This document shows, one piece after another, positions 1 through 8,098 of a DNA stretch of 64,000 bases. Position numbers and translations under genes: made by a program. The notes beneath the pieces are model-generated. The model made no database searches and was not told where the DNA came from. It was given only the letters and a program-made list of their open reading frames with translations. Each line of letters begins with the position of its first letter. The stretch's first letter is position 1. This DNA comes from JANMGV01 sp037440405. Lineage in GTDB: Bacteria > Planctomycetota > Planctomycetia > Pirellulales > Pirellulaceae. The stretch lies in the NCBI GenBank assembly GCA_037440405.1, contig JBBIUE010000015.1, positions 9,668-73,667 of the forward strand, read 5' to 3'.

Positions 1-263
1 AGTCCAGCGTTCAGGGCCATCGTGCCATTGGCTGTAAACGCGATCTCCGTTGAGCTCTTCGCACCGATCCAGTCGGCCACAACTCGGCGGGTCGATTGCA
101 GAAGTCGATTCGCAGCGAGACCGGATTCGTAAGCCCCCCGACCCGCGGATGCTCCGTACTGTTCTTGGTAGCGGACGGCTGCATCCAAAACACAGGGAGG
201 CTTTGGCCAACTGGTGGCAGCATGATCCAGATAGACGCGAAGTCGTGCCGAAGATGCTCTCAT
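1..263 (-). CDS. Cysteine desulfurase-like class V aminotransferase, N-terminal part (cut by window edge)
   Basis: Reading leftward from an ATG at 263, the frame stays open to the window edge. It gives an N-terminus typical of the NifS/SufS/CsdA group of PLP enzymes: a YLDHAATSWPKPP motif near residues 10-22, a GASAGRGAYE stretch near 37-46, and an EIAFTANGTMALN segment near 72-84, which matches the usual substrate and cofactor-binding region (F-T-x-x-x-T). The catalytic lysine and cysteine lie outside the window, so desulfurase activity cannot be confirmed; a related class V aminotransferase is possible. It starts 15 nt after the moaA stop and points the same way, so it is probably the third gene of a moaE-moaA operon. 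A cysteine desulfurase would fit there, because molybdopterin synthase needs sulfur delivered to MoaD. Confidence 0.82.
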   Translation of the reverse strand, partial: MRASSARLRVYLDHAATSWPKPPCVLDAAVRYQEQYGASAGRGAYESGLAANRLLQSTRRVVADWIGAKSSTEIAFTANGTMALNAG

Positions 264-278
264 GTTCAAGCTAACCAC

Positions 279-1259
279 TCAACCGCCGATTTGGTACATA
301 GCGCGTTCCGGCGGTCGAAATTCGGATTGTTCGATACCGTGAGAAGCATGTTTATTAGCCACGCAATCAAGCGCGAGTTCCAAAATCTCCGACGCTCCCC
401 TCCCCTGCTCCAGCAGCTTCTTGACATCCCATTCTTCATGGCCGAATAAGCAGTTCCTCAACTTTCCCTCCGCAGTCAAACGGAGCCGATCACAGCTTCC
501 GCAAAATGGTTGTGTCACGGAGTCGATGAATCCAATCGTGCCAGAGTGATCGACATAGCGATAATCTTGCGCGGGCTGACTGGGATCACTACGGGCGACG
601 GACTCCAAGGCTCCGAGTTCCGCTTCGATCATGGTCCGAATTTCGGCACCCGATACCATGTTTCCTTGATTCCAGTGTCGTTCAGCATCCAAAGGCATAA
701 ACTCGATGAATCGCAACTCTAATCGGCGATCTTGGGCGAACCGCGCCAGCGGGAGGATATCGTCGACGTTCAAACTACGCAGAATGACGGCGTTCAAGCG
801 AAGTGGTATGTCGCACGCGATAGCCGCATCGATGCCAGCGAGAGCTCGTTGCAGTCCGGTTCGCCTCGTCAGAACCTGGAACACCTCCTCGCGAAGCGTG
901 TCGAGCGAAATGTTGATGCGAGAAAGACCGGCTCGCTTCAACTTCATCGCCAGCTCCGTTGTCAGCAACATGCCGTTGGTCGTCAAGGCAATCCGCTCAA
1001 TCCCTTCGACTTCGCGCAGCAGTGCGATGAGTCGCTCGACTTCGGGGCGCACCAGTGGCTCGCCTCCTGTCAGGCGAATCTTCTCGATTCCCGCTGGTGC
1101 AAGGGCGGCGACAACCCGCTGGATTTGCTCGAACGTTAATAGGTCAGACGTTGGCAAAAAATCGACCCGACCTGCAGGCATGCAATACTGGCAGCGGATG
1201 TTGCAGCGATCGGTCAGGCTAATCCGCAACGATCGGTGAATCCGTCCAAAACGGTCCAC
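279..1259 (-). CDS. moaA: GTP 3',8-cyclase MoaA (molybdenum cofactor step 1)
   Basis: MoaA is a radical SAM enzyme that, with MoaC, converts GTP to cyclic pyranopterin monophosphate. From a GTG at 1259 the protein is 326 residues, the usual size. It begins VDRFGR, matching the family N-terminus, then carries the radical SAM cluster CNIRCQYC (Cys 19, 23, 26), the KIRLTGGEPL SAM-binding motif, the second 4Fe-4S site CGSC...C (Cys 253, 256, 270) and the conserved C-terminal GG. The open frame extends upstream to a TTG at 1391, which would overlap moaE by 58 nt and add 44 unconserved residues, so I prefer the GTG although no strong Shine-Dalgarno precedes it. moaE lies immediately upstream and moaD about 1.5 kb away; moaC was not seen in the window. 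Confidence 0.93.
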   Translation of the reverse strand: MDRFGRIHRSLRISLTDRCNIRCQYCMPAGRVDFLPTSDLLTFEQIQRVVAALAPAGIEKIRLTGGEPLVRPEVERLIALLREVEGIERIALTTNGMLLTTELAMKLKRAGLSRINISLDTLREEVFQVLTRRTGLQRALAGIDAAIACDIPLRLNAVILRSLNVDDILPLARFAQDRRLELRFIEFMPLDAERHWNQGNMVSGAEIRTMIEAELGALESVARSDPSQPAQDYRYVDHSGTIGFIDSVTQPFCGSCDRLRLTAEGKLRNCLFGHEEWDVKKLLEQGRGASEILELALDCVANKHASHGIEQSEFRPPERAMYQIGG

Positions 1260-1333
1260 TAACTTCGCATTGGAGTCGGATTCCTGTCTTTCGGACGCTC
1301 CCGCCCCGCAATGCGACAAGGCCGAAAGCTGCC

Positions 1334-1747
1334 TCACGGTGTCGGATGAATCCAAGCGGACGATTGATCGTTCCAATGTTCTTGCTTCCAAATCGGTACG
1401 GATTTCTTAAGTTCGTCGATCAGCCATTGAGCGGCTTCAAAGGCCGCCGCACGATGTGGACTGGATACGCATACAGCTACACTGGCTTCACCGACAGCTA
1501 CCTCGCCCAAGCGATGGACGATGGCCACGTTCTGGATGGACCATCGTTGCTTCGCTTCCTCAGCCAAACGTTCTAACTGAATTCTCGCCATTTCCTCGTA
1601 TGCTTCATATTTTAATTGAACTGTTTCTTTCCCGCCTGTCCATCGTCGCGTTGTTCCGACAAAAAGGACCGACGCTCCGCAGGCCTCATCGGCTACCGAT
1701 TCCAGCAATTTGTCTAGTTGGATTTCGGTCTGTGTGAATGCAATCAT
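1334..1747 (-). CDS. moaE: Molybdopterin synthase catalytic subunit MoaE
   Basis: MoaE joins two MoaD subunits in molybdopterin synthase, which inserts two sulfurs into cyclic pyranopterin monophosphate. The 137-residue product has the family landmarks: SVLFVGTTR near residue 27, LKYEAYEEMA, the GEVAVGEASVAV strand, SSPHRAAAFEA, and the K-K-x-V-PIWKQEHW segment carrying the active-site lysines. The ATG at 1747 is preceded by GAGGTG at a 7-nt spacing; an in-frame GTG directly before it is less likely. The stop lies 74 nt before the preferred moaA start, so the two are probably cotranscribed. Confidence 0.94.
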   Translation of the reverse strand: MIAFTQTEIQLDKLLESVADEACGASVLFVGTTRRWTGGKETVQLKYEAYEEMARIQLERLAEEAKQRWSIQNVAIVHRLGEVAVGEASVAVCVSSPHRAAAFEAAQWLIDELKKSVPIWKQEHWNDQSSAWIHPTP

Positions 1748-1972
1748 CACTGTTCACCTCGTATAGATCGATGAGCTTACGATCTTTATCCTAGATACTG
1801 TTTTGTGCAATTCTCAGTTGCGCATTCTCGAGAACATTTGAAGTATTTGCGCTGATCGTTGTCGATCGGCGATGTCTTCTGGAAGCAAACTCTGGTACTC
1901 TACGCGGGGCACTGAACAATGCTTCGCCCCATGCGAGGCAACTCAACCGTATCGACTGAGTCCATGGAATAA

Positions 1973-2596
1973 GTGAGTCCGACCTTGAAGTGCGATTTTA
2001 TCTACTTCGACTTGGGTAATGTCTTGCTTCATTTTGACCACGCGATCGCATCTCGAAAGTTGAGTGCGTTGGCCAGCATAACGGAGAAAGAGGTCCACGA
2101 TCTGCTGTTTGCTTCCGGACTTCAAAACGAATACGAAACTGGGCTCTTCTCAAGCGAAGCGTTGGTGCAGCGTTTGTCGGAAGCTGTTGGGCAACCCTTA
2201 CCGGCTACTGAAACATTGCAGGCGGTCGCGGATATTTTTTGGCCAAACGACGACATTCTGCCCTGCCTCAACTATGTTCGAGACAGAAACCTTCCGACGG
2301 GGTTGCTCTCCAACACTTGCGATGCTCATTGGAAATGGATTCGAAGCAAACGATATTCCATGGTTGAGGGCTGGTTTGATTTTCATATCCTGAGTTTCGA
2401 GGTTGGTGCTATGAAACCGTCCTCGAAAATCTATCTTCACGCAACGGAAATGGCGAAGACGGCACCCGAGAACATTCTCTTTATCGACGACCGCATGGAC
2501 AACATCGTTGGGGCGCAGCAAGCGGGATGGCAAACGATTCACTTCGTCGGGGCCGAGCAACTGCTGACCCAACTGAAGCATTTGTTGCCATACTGA
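1973..2596 (+). CDS. HAD-superfamily phosphatase, YihX-like
   Basis: This is a 207-residue haloacid dehalogenase-type hydrolase. The motifs run in order: I FDLGNVLLHFD near residues 12-22, II LLSNT near 115, III VGAMKPSSKIY near 145-155, and IV ILFIDDRMDNI near 168-178. The D-x-G-x-V form of motif I is that of the YihX subgroup, whose E. coli member acts on alpha-D-glucose 1-phosphate; the substrate here cannot be read from sequence. The start is a GTG at 1973 that places motif I at the expected distance. The gene stands alone between the divergent moaE and the convergent moaD. A small sugar phosphatase role is inferred from family only. Confidence 0.85.
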   Translation: MSPTLKCDFIYFDLGNVLLHFDHAIASRKLSALASITEKEVHDLLFASGLQNEYETGLFSSEALVQRLSEAVGQPLPATETLQAVADIFWPNDDILPCLNYVRDRNLPTGLLSNTCDAHWKWIRSKRYSMVEGWFDFHILSFEVGAMKPSSKIYLHATEMAKTAPENILFIDDRMDNIVGAQQAGWQTIHFVGAEQLLTQLKHLLPY

Positions 2597-2761
2597 GAAG
2601 CAGTTCTTCTGCTTCGACTTCATCGGTGCTCCGAGCTGGCCACCTCGAACTGGTCAAGTTATCGAGCGCGCCGGATCTTGACACTCGGTACAGTTTGATT
2701 CGGTGCCATACGATTTCGCTCAACAAAAGGTGATGATGATTTGCATTGGGAGTGTGAATGG

Positions 2762-3001
2762 CTATCCACCAGAAACTGGAGGGATGATTGCAACTTCATC
2801 ATGCTCGCCGACTATTTGAGATTCTTCGGCCATCTCGCGACCGACGGCAAAGCGACTGATCTTCAGCAGAGGCTCTAGTTGAGGATGAGTTTGCGCGACC
2901 CGCAATCGAAGTTCCGCGACGGACACGGGGGGCTGGATTTGCACATCGATGGCATCGCGTCCGACGCTTGCAGCTGCTCCAGCAAATAACTTGATGTTCA
3001 T
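2762..3001 (-). CDS. moaD: Molybdopterin synthase sulfur carrier MoaD
   Basis: From the ATG at 3001 the product is 79 residues: a ubiquitin-fold start (MNIKLFAGAAASVG), a central LRLRVAQTHPQLEPLL helix, a VGREMAEESQIVGEHDEVAIIPPV strand-turn pattern here cited by its two ends VGREM and AIIPPV, and the C-terminal SGG. The terminal glycine is the residue adenylated by MoeB and converted to thiocarboxylate. The frame runs upstream to 3166, but the added residues resemble no MoaD. ThiS is the main alternative; the PPVSGG end and the presence of moaE nearby favour MoaD. It is separated from moaE by the HAD gene, and its own upstream 280 nt holds no gene. Confidence 0.88.
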   Translation of the reverse strand: MNIKLFAGAAASVGRDAIDVQIQPPVSVAELRLRVAQTHPQLEPLLKISRFAVGREMAEESQIVGEHDEVAIIPPVSGG

Positions 3002-3283
3002 GAAGGTGATGTTCGTGCTCTGACGACTAAGAACTACTAAATCGCGTTGCTTATCGAATACGGCTATTCTGACTTGGTCGGCTGGTGAACGTCCAGGCCA
3101 AACCCATTGAAGCCGACCCCGATTGTCATACGAAGGATCAGCATCCTGGCGACTCAAGATACGCATGGGACAAAGACATGAAGCTCATGGCACAACCGAT
3201 AATTGATTGGCCATACCGCGCGACAACGGGGTCGCGCAGTCTCGTTGCCAGCCGCCACTGACGATCCACCTGCCCCCAAAATA

Positions 3284-3889
3284 TCATTCCAGCTGCTCGA
3301 TGGAGACCGGAAAATTGAGGGTTGGAGTAACGCAATCAACGATGCCAGCCGCCGCTGCTTCAGAGAGCTTTATTGATTGAGGAACGGAGCAAGCTTTGAG
3401 CAGGACGACGCGATCCGCCGCTAACGAGATGGCGATTTCGACGGCGAGGGCATCGCTTGTGGTCGACCAATCTTCGGGAAGGTTGATTCGTTGCAGCTCG
3501 GCGCAAGGAGTTGACGACAATGCGCCTTCCACTTGAGCGGATTCGGAGTAAAAGCCCCCCAATCTCCCGATGTACAAACCCTTCTTTTCGATCCTCGGTT
3601 CCATGAGTGCAAGCTGCCATTCGCGACGGTCTCGAATAGGTAATGCTTCGGGAAGGAGTTCGGATGCGATTTCAAAGGTTGCATCCAGAGCACGAATGCA
3701 TCGCCAGTGCATTTGCCTCTGTGACAACCCGTGAGTGCGATCAAGTTGCCGCAGGGCATCGATCATCATTCCGCCACCGACGAAGAGTAGATAAGTGTCG
3801 TTGGGCTGACGGAGAAGCCAACGGCGAAAACGGTCCGGCCAATGAGCTTGATGAAGCAAGCTGCCACCCAGCTTGATTACAGAAGTCAT
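3284..3889 (-). CDS. Amino acid kinase-fold protein, MfnE-like (H4MPT/furan-phosphate kinase)
   Basis: The 201-residue product belongs to the amino acid kinase fold: an N-terminal VIKLGGSLL nucleotide loop, LLFVGGGMMIDALRQLD near residues 34-50, a TTSDALAVEIA segment near 142-152 and VVLLKACSV near 158. A homologous short kinase (the COG2054 group) includes archaeal MfnE, which phosphorylates (5-(aminomethyl)furan-3-yl)methyl phosphate for methanofuran synthesis; bacterial homologues sit among genes for H4MPT-linked one-carbon transfer. The ATG overlaps the stop of the upstream MfnF-like gene by four bases (3886-3889), so the two are almost certainly translationally coupled. That coupling is the main support for the pathway assignment; the exact substrate is inferred. 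Confidence 0.78.
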   Translation of the reverse strand: MTSVIKLGGSLLHQAHWPDRFRRWLLRQPNDTYLLFVGGGMMIDALRQLDRTHGLSQRQMHWRCIRALDATFEIASELLPEALPIRDRREWQLALMEPRIEKKGLYIGRLGGFYSESAQVEGALSSTPCAELQRINLPEDWSTTSDALAVEIAISLAADRVVLLKACSVPQSIKLSEAAAAGIVDCVTPTLNFPVSIEQLE

Positions 3890-4950
3890 ATCTCGTAGTT
3901 GGCACGAGCGATAGGGGAAAGGGTATCCACCGGTAGTTGTTCATCGGCGAGAACTGCTAACGCATAGGCCGTCGCGCATCGCGAGCATTCCGCGCCGGGA
4001 AGTTCAGACATTCGAATGGTCTCAAAAGGAAAGGTCAACTTTTCGCAGACAGCCTCCCAAAGAAAGTCACCATGTCCAGTGAGGACGACTTGCAACACTT
4101 TCGAAACCGACAAGTTGGCTCGCTGAACTTCCACGGCCTTGGCCATGTGTTCTGCTTGTCGTTCGAGAACCGACTGAGCGATTTGGTCGACTTCGGAGTC
4201 TAAAATGGTCGAGCCATCTTCGCCGATCAGGCGGGCCAAGCGGAACTTGGCACATCTCCTCGTGCGGGGGCGTTGGTCGCAAGTATCGCCGCAGTCGGGG
4301 TCCGCAGGAAGTTTTTCGAGCCAGAGATAAGCATCCAACGTTGTTGCGAAGAATTCAGCCATGATCGGGCAAGTTCGATCTCCCAAAGTCACTTCTCTGA
4401 GCAATGCGCAGATCGGTGTTCGTTCAACGCCAGAATAAATCAACTGCTGCGCCTCCATGCGTTGCCGATCACTTTTGGCCTTGGTCGCGACCTTTCTCTT
4501 GATCGGAATGATGTCAGTCGTGGTGGAACCGATATCGACAAGGATCCCCGGATTGTTTTTGGTGAATCTCACGCAGTATTGGGCCAACGCATGCCAGTTG
4601 GAGGAAGCAGCCATCCAGCTTCTGCGAGCGGCTTGTGACGCGGTTGTCCACTCACCGGAGGTCAAGTAGACACGCACGAGCCCAGCCGGAACAACACAAG
4701 TGACCTGATCGAGAATTCTGCAGACGCCTTCCTCTCGCGTTTCATAGCAGTCAGCCATTTCCCCAGTCATGGTGAGGGCCAACCCACAGAACTCAGGTGC
4801 GTGTCGCAACATCTGGTCCAGAGCATGCGCCAGCCGATCCGGATGCTCCCAGAGCCGAAATGGCATGACCGAAGCGAATCCGTTGGCAGCAGCAAGCTTG
4901 AGATTCGCTCCACCAATATCGCAGCCTAACCATTGCACCGAAGTATCCAC
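3886..4950 (-). CDS. MfnF-like hydantoinase-fold protein of H4MPT-linked C1 transfer
   Basis: A 354-residue protein of the hydantoinase/oxoprolinase ASKHA fold. It opens with LGCDIGGANLKLAAANG (phosphate-1 loop), has GLALTMTGEMADCY near residues 57-70 and GILVDIGSTTTDIIPI near 135-150 (second nucleotide loop). This architecture is that of the family annotated as probable H4MPT-linked C1 transfer pathway protein, whose methanogen member MfnF condenses gamma-glutamyltyramine with the aminomethylfuran unit. It is followed with a 4-nt overlap by the MfnE-like kinase, which catalyses the preceding step in the archaeal pathway. Several cysteines sit in an insert near 217-235. In bacteria the product is probably a methanofuran analogue or other H4MPT-pathway cofactor; that is inference. 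Confidence 0.8.
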   Translation of the reverse strand: MDTSVQWLGCDIGGANLKLAAANGFASVMPFRLWEHPDRLAHALDQMLRHAPEFCGLALTMTGEMADCYETREEGVCRILDQVTCVVPAGLVRVYLTSGEWTTASQAARRSWMAASSNWHALAQYCVRFTKNNPGILVDIGSTTTDIIPIKRKVATKAKSDRQRMEAQQLIYSGVERTPICALLREVTLGDRTCPIMAEFFATTLDAYLWLEKLPADPDCGDTCDQRPRTRRCAKFRLARLIGEDGSTILDSEVDQIAQSVLERQAEHMAKAVEVQRANLSVSKVLQVVLTGHGDFLWEAVCEKLTFPFETIRMSELPGAECSRCATAYALAVLADEQLPVDTLSPIARANYEI

Positions 4951-5080
4951 AATGCTCGTCGCTCACATCGAGAGTTTGATCGCAGCTAAGTTTGACAAAC
5001 GGTGGCAAATCCTTGGAGTCGTTCGGCGTGAACTTAACTGCAGGTTCAAAATTTATTGTAAATCGGAGCCCAACTCGACG

Positions 5081-5938
5081 CTATTCGCTCAAGATAAACA
5101 ACCGTAGCGATTCAACGACTTTTAGCATATCTTCCTTGCTGCATTCTGCCCAACCAGCGGAGCGATGCCGAATAATGGCTAATTGAAATTGATCGAGCGC
5201 CTCCGCAATATCGCTTGGTAATTCAGGTAGCGAAGCGAAAGGAGACGCCGATTGGGTCGAAAATGGAACGTCGCTGACGTCGTCACTGAACGAATGGCCG
5301 ACAGCCGCTGAGTCCGTCTTGTTCGTCGATCCAAAATCAGGACCTTCATCGAGAGGTTGCGATTGGAAGTCTGCTTCATCGCTGCTTGACTTGCTCTCGG
5401 GTACAGGCACGAAGTCCTCATCAAGGGTGTTCGAGACGACATCGGCCGGATTTGGTTTAGATTCAGGCAGCGAACCGAGGGCCTGCCATCGTGTTCGACG
5501 CATCTCAGAAACGCTCATACGGCCTTTCGAAGCTCCTTCGAGCCACAGTTCTGCATCATCCCAGTCGAGAGCCGCCAAGAAGTGGGTCCAGTAGAGATGC
5601 TGGTAGGTAGCATAGCCATCTCCGAATCGCTCATAGACCCTTCGAAGTCGCCCGACGTGCTGTGGCGTGATACCGCCAACCGCTGCAGCCCACAGGTCAT
5701 CGCGATACGCACTTGGCGGCGACTGGCTGGCAATCTGAGCCTGTCGCCATTCGTAAATGATCTTTCCCTTCTCCCAATTCGTCTGGCTAATCAATTGGTT
5801 CCACCGCCCAACGAACGGTATCGACAACTCATCCGATTCGAGAGCGTTCGCCGACCCGCGTGCTTCCTCCATGACCGATGCCTGGTCGGAAACTTCAGAA
5901 TAGGTGCGTCGACGTTGGCTTTCGGAAGAATCGATCAT
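5081..5938 (-). CDS. Hypothetical cytosolic protein, acidic C-terminal half
   Basis: I do not recognise this family. From the ATG at 5938 it has 285 residues, with no signal peptide or membrane segment. A compact, Trp- and Tyr-rich block lies at about residues 40-155 (including WNQLISQTNWEKGKIIYEW and DLWAAAVGGITPQHVGRLRR), followed by a long Ser/Asp/Glu-rich, probably disordered stretch and a short helical C-terminus. The first block looks like an all-helical domain, and the phrase GGITPQHVGRLRRVYERFG resembles a helix-turn-helix-like element, so nucleic acid binding is possible but unproven. Two other in-frame starts exist (ATG 5959, GTG 6001); a GCGAGAA sequence lies before 5938. The gene shares its direction with the coiled-coil gene upstream. 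Confidence 0.65.
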   Translation of the reverse strand: MIDSSESQRRRTYSEVSDQASVMEEARGSANALESDELSIPFVGRWNQLISQTNWEKGKIIYEWRQAQIASQSPPSAYRDDLWAAAVGGITPQHVGRLRRVYERFGDGYATYQHLYWTHFLAALDWDDAELWLEGASKGRMSVSEMRRTRWQALGSLPESKPNPADVVSNTLDEDFVPVPESKSSSDEADFQSQPLDEGPDFGSTNKTDSAAVGHSFSDDVSDVPFSTQSASPFASLPELPSDIAEALDQFQLAIIRHRSAGWAECSKEDMLKVVESLRLFILSE

Positions 5939-6274
5939 GGCGTTCTCGCTTGATTTCATTAAACGAGGGAAACAGTCTTGAATCGAGCCTCCGTTGCTCA
6001 CTGGAAATGATGGGAGAGAAAGCGTAGCAGCAAGTCATCATTTTTTGAAGAGCTGAAATCGAGAACTCGAATCCGACTCCAAGCGACCAAGCCAAGGAAG
6101 ACGAGCGGCGAGGTGCCAAACTTCAGCGAGAAGTTTGGATTCGAACCAATTCAAAATGGCAGGCCCCATCGCTTGCGAACTGGTGCTTGCCGATTGATGT
6201 CAGCTGCCATTGGACAAACTTCACTGAGCGAAGTGAGTTTCGGCAGTCTGGCGAGACCTTGCTGATTCTCTCAT

Positions 6275-7324
6275 TTATTTGCCATCAAGACCGAGCGAGG
6301 AAAGCCAACGGCGTTTCTTGGGTGTTCCAGCCGGATCGTTAACCGAAGGATTTCGAGCGAGCTGTTGTTGCAGTTCTTCGATCGCTTGGCGATCTCGCGC
6401 AAGACGCGCCCTTTCAAGCGACAGATCGACTTCCGCCTTACGCAGCTTCTCCTCCATTTCCTCTTGGAGTGAACGCAATTTCTCTCGCTCCTGTTGAATG
6501 ACCTGATCGGCATTCAGCATCTGTTCACGAACTTCGTCGAGATTGGGCGCAGCCGAGGCGGCCGCAAGTTGTTCCCGCAACGACGCAATCTCTGCCTCTT
6601 TGAGTGCGAGTTGTTTTTGTGCATCGATGAGAAGCTCTTCCCAGTCTGGCACCTGTTCTTCTGGTGAGGAATGCGAGTCCATCGGAGTTTCGTCGGTCGA
6701 TTCGTCGCCCCCCTCTTCCATCAATCGCTTCTTCTGCTCGTCCCAAGTAAGGGATTGCATCGGTTGCTTTATGGCGGGGGTCGAGGCCCGGCGTACGGTT
6801 GTGGAGGCCGCTTGAAGAGATTGTTTCAGATCTTGAATTTCTGCCTGAAGAGACTCAATGGTTGCTTCGGATTCTTCGAGGGCCGCCCGAAGGATGCGCG
6901 AAGTCTCATCTTCGGCAAATGATGGCCCAACTTCAACGTTCGAGATCGTGCTGCTCCTGAATCGCTCCAATTCGTCTCGGAGTCGTTCCACTTCAGAGGC
7001 GAGGAGCAATTCGACCTCGGTCGGTCCGTCAGGAGCGCAGGAGACGTTTGCCGATTCTTCAGTTTGGCTACCTTGGTCGGACTCGAGTTCCACTTTCCCA
7101 GGCTCGCGCAAGCTCAAGAGCTGTTTAATTTCGCTCTGTCCTGCGAGTACGTTCTCGAAAAGGAGGGTGAAGTGGCCAATGACTTCGGCGACGCGAGAAT
7201 TGCTGATGACTGAGCTCTTTCGACGGCGCTTCGAGCGGCGCGGACGATCATCCGTGCACTCTTCCACAAACTCTTGCGAGACAGGTGGAGATTCAGATTC
7301 AAAATGTTCAGGTTCCGTGGTCAC
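6275..7324 (-). CDS. Hypothetical coiled-coil protein
   Basis: A 349-residue hydrophilic protein starting at a GTG (7324); no earlier ATG exists in frame. Residues about 30-42 are very basic (RPRRSKRRRKSS). A region at about 45-75 is predicted helical, and two long heptad-like stretches follow, about 110-165 and 230-330, rich in Glu, Gln, Leu and Arg (for example EREKLRSLQEEMEEKLRK). The final residues KKRRWLSSLGLDGK form another basic patch. No enzyme motif, signal peptide or membrane segment is seen. Architecture suggests a structural, DNA- or division-associated cytoplasmic coiled coil; no function can be named. It is divergent from xseB across a 387-nt gap. Confidence 0.7.
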   Translation of the reverse strand: MTTEPEHFESESPPVSQEFVEECTDDRPRRSKRRRKSSVISNSRVAEVIGHFTLLFENVLAGQSEIKQLLSLREPGKVELESDQGSQTEESANVSCAPDGPTEVELLLASEVERLRDELERFRSSTISNVEVGPSFAEDETSRILRAALEESEATIESLQAEIQDLKQSLQAASTTVRRASTPAIKQPMQSLTWDEQKKRLMEEGGDESTDETPMDSHSSPEEQVPDWEELLIDAQKQLALKEAEIASLREQLAAASAAPNLDEVREQMLNADQVIQQEREKLRSLQEEMEEKLRKAEVDLSLERARLARDRQAIEELQQQLARNPSVNDPAGTPKKRRWLSSLGLDGK

Positions 7325-7711
7325 AATGTACTAGCGTCTTTTTTCAGGGTTACAAGGGTGCTCATCTTGAGTCTTTATGACTGTGCAATCGTAGCTTGCA
7401 ATACTGATGGCCACAACGAAAATCGGGGGTAAGATAACGAACACGTGGAGTACGAATATTCCGTTTGTACTCGTGGTTCGAATAGTGGCGATCGTTCCAT
7501 TTTTTCGGATCATGCGGTCGAGCTATTGATCGAATGACTACAATAGTTGGCTGCGTTGATTGCACTCCTTTCAGACTTCGTTTGAAAAAGAGGAAGGATT
7601 ATCTGCGGCAAGCCAATCCACCGTAGCATCTTGCTTTGGTTCTCAGCGGGGCCAAACTTCATGCCCAAAAGAGCTTGTCAAACTCTATAGTTTTTGAAGC
7701 GATTGAATGAT
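7325..7711. other. Gene-free divergent intergenic region
   Basis: This 387-nt stretch separates the leftward coiled-coil gene from the rightward xseB, so it should hold both promoters. Only short, compositionally poor open frames run through it and I see no RNA gene, long inverted repeat or recognisable operator. It is somewhat AT-richer than the flanking genes. Confidence 0.5.
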
Positions 7712-8053
7712 ATGAGTAAGTCGTCCCGACCCACGGAATCCTTAACCTTTGAAGAATCGCTGAGCGAATTAGAGGCCGGAGTGCAACGGCTGGAACAGGG
7801 AACGAGCGGACTCGAAGAATCGCTTCAGACGTATGAGGACGCGATCGCCCACCTGCGTCACTGCATGGCTCTCCTTTCCAACGCCAAACGAAAGGTAGAG
7901 TTGGTGCAGGATGTGAGATCGGATGGGACGATCGTTTCTCAACCATTCGGAGACGATGAGCGGGATTTAGAGGACAAGCAAGCTGGTCGCAGCAAACGCC
8001 GATCCGCCGATGGTACAAGTTCGAATAGGCGCAGATCGGCAGACTTCGATTAG
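7712..8053 (+). CDS. xseB: Exodeoxyribonuclease VII small subunit
   Basis: XseB is the small helical subunit of exonuclease VII, a single-strand DNA exonuclease whose catalytic subunit is XseA. The 113-residue product carries the family core at about residues 10-65: LTFEESLSELEAGVQRLE, then SGLEESLQTYEDAIAHLRHC. The last 45 residues are an Arg/Ser/Asp-rich tail beyond the usual length of about 80. The ATG at 7712 is preferred to a TTG 18 nt upstream because it places the core normally. No xseA is present in the window. The linkage to ispA and dxs downstream is a common bacterial arrangement. Confidence 0.9.
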   Translation: MSKSSRPTESLTFEESLSELEAGVQRLEQGTSGLEESLQTYEDAIAHLRHCMALLSNAKRKVELVQDVRSDGTIVSQPFGDDERDLEDKQAGRSKRRSADGTSSNRRRSADFD

Positions 8054-8098
8054 CTCGGTTCCAAAAGTTCAAATTCATCAATCACCTGTGTTCAAATT

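Noticed and set aside
1260..1391. 44-residue N-terminal extension of MoaA
   Set aside because: It needs a TTG start, overlaps moaE by 58 nt and is not found in the family; GTG 1259 gives the usual length.
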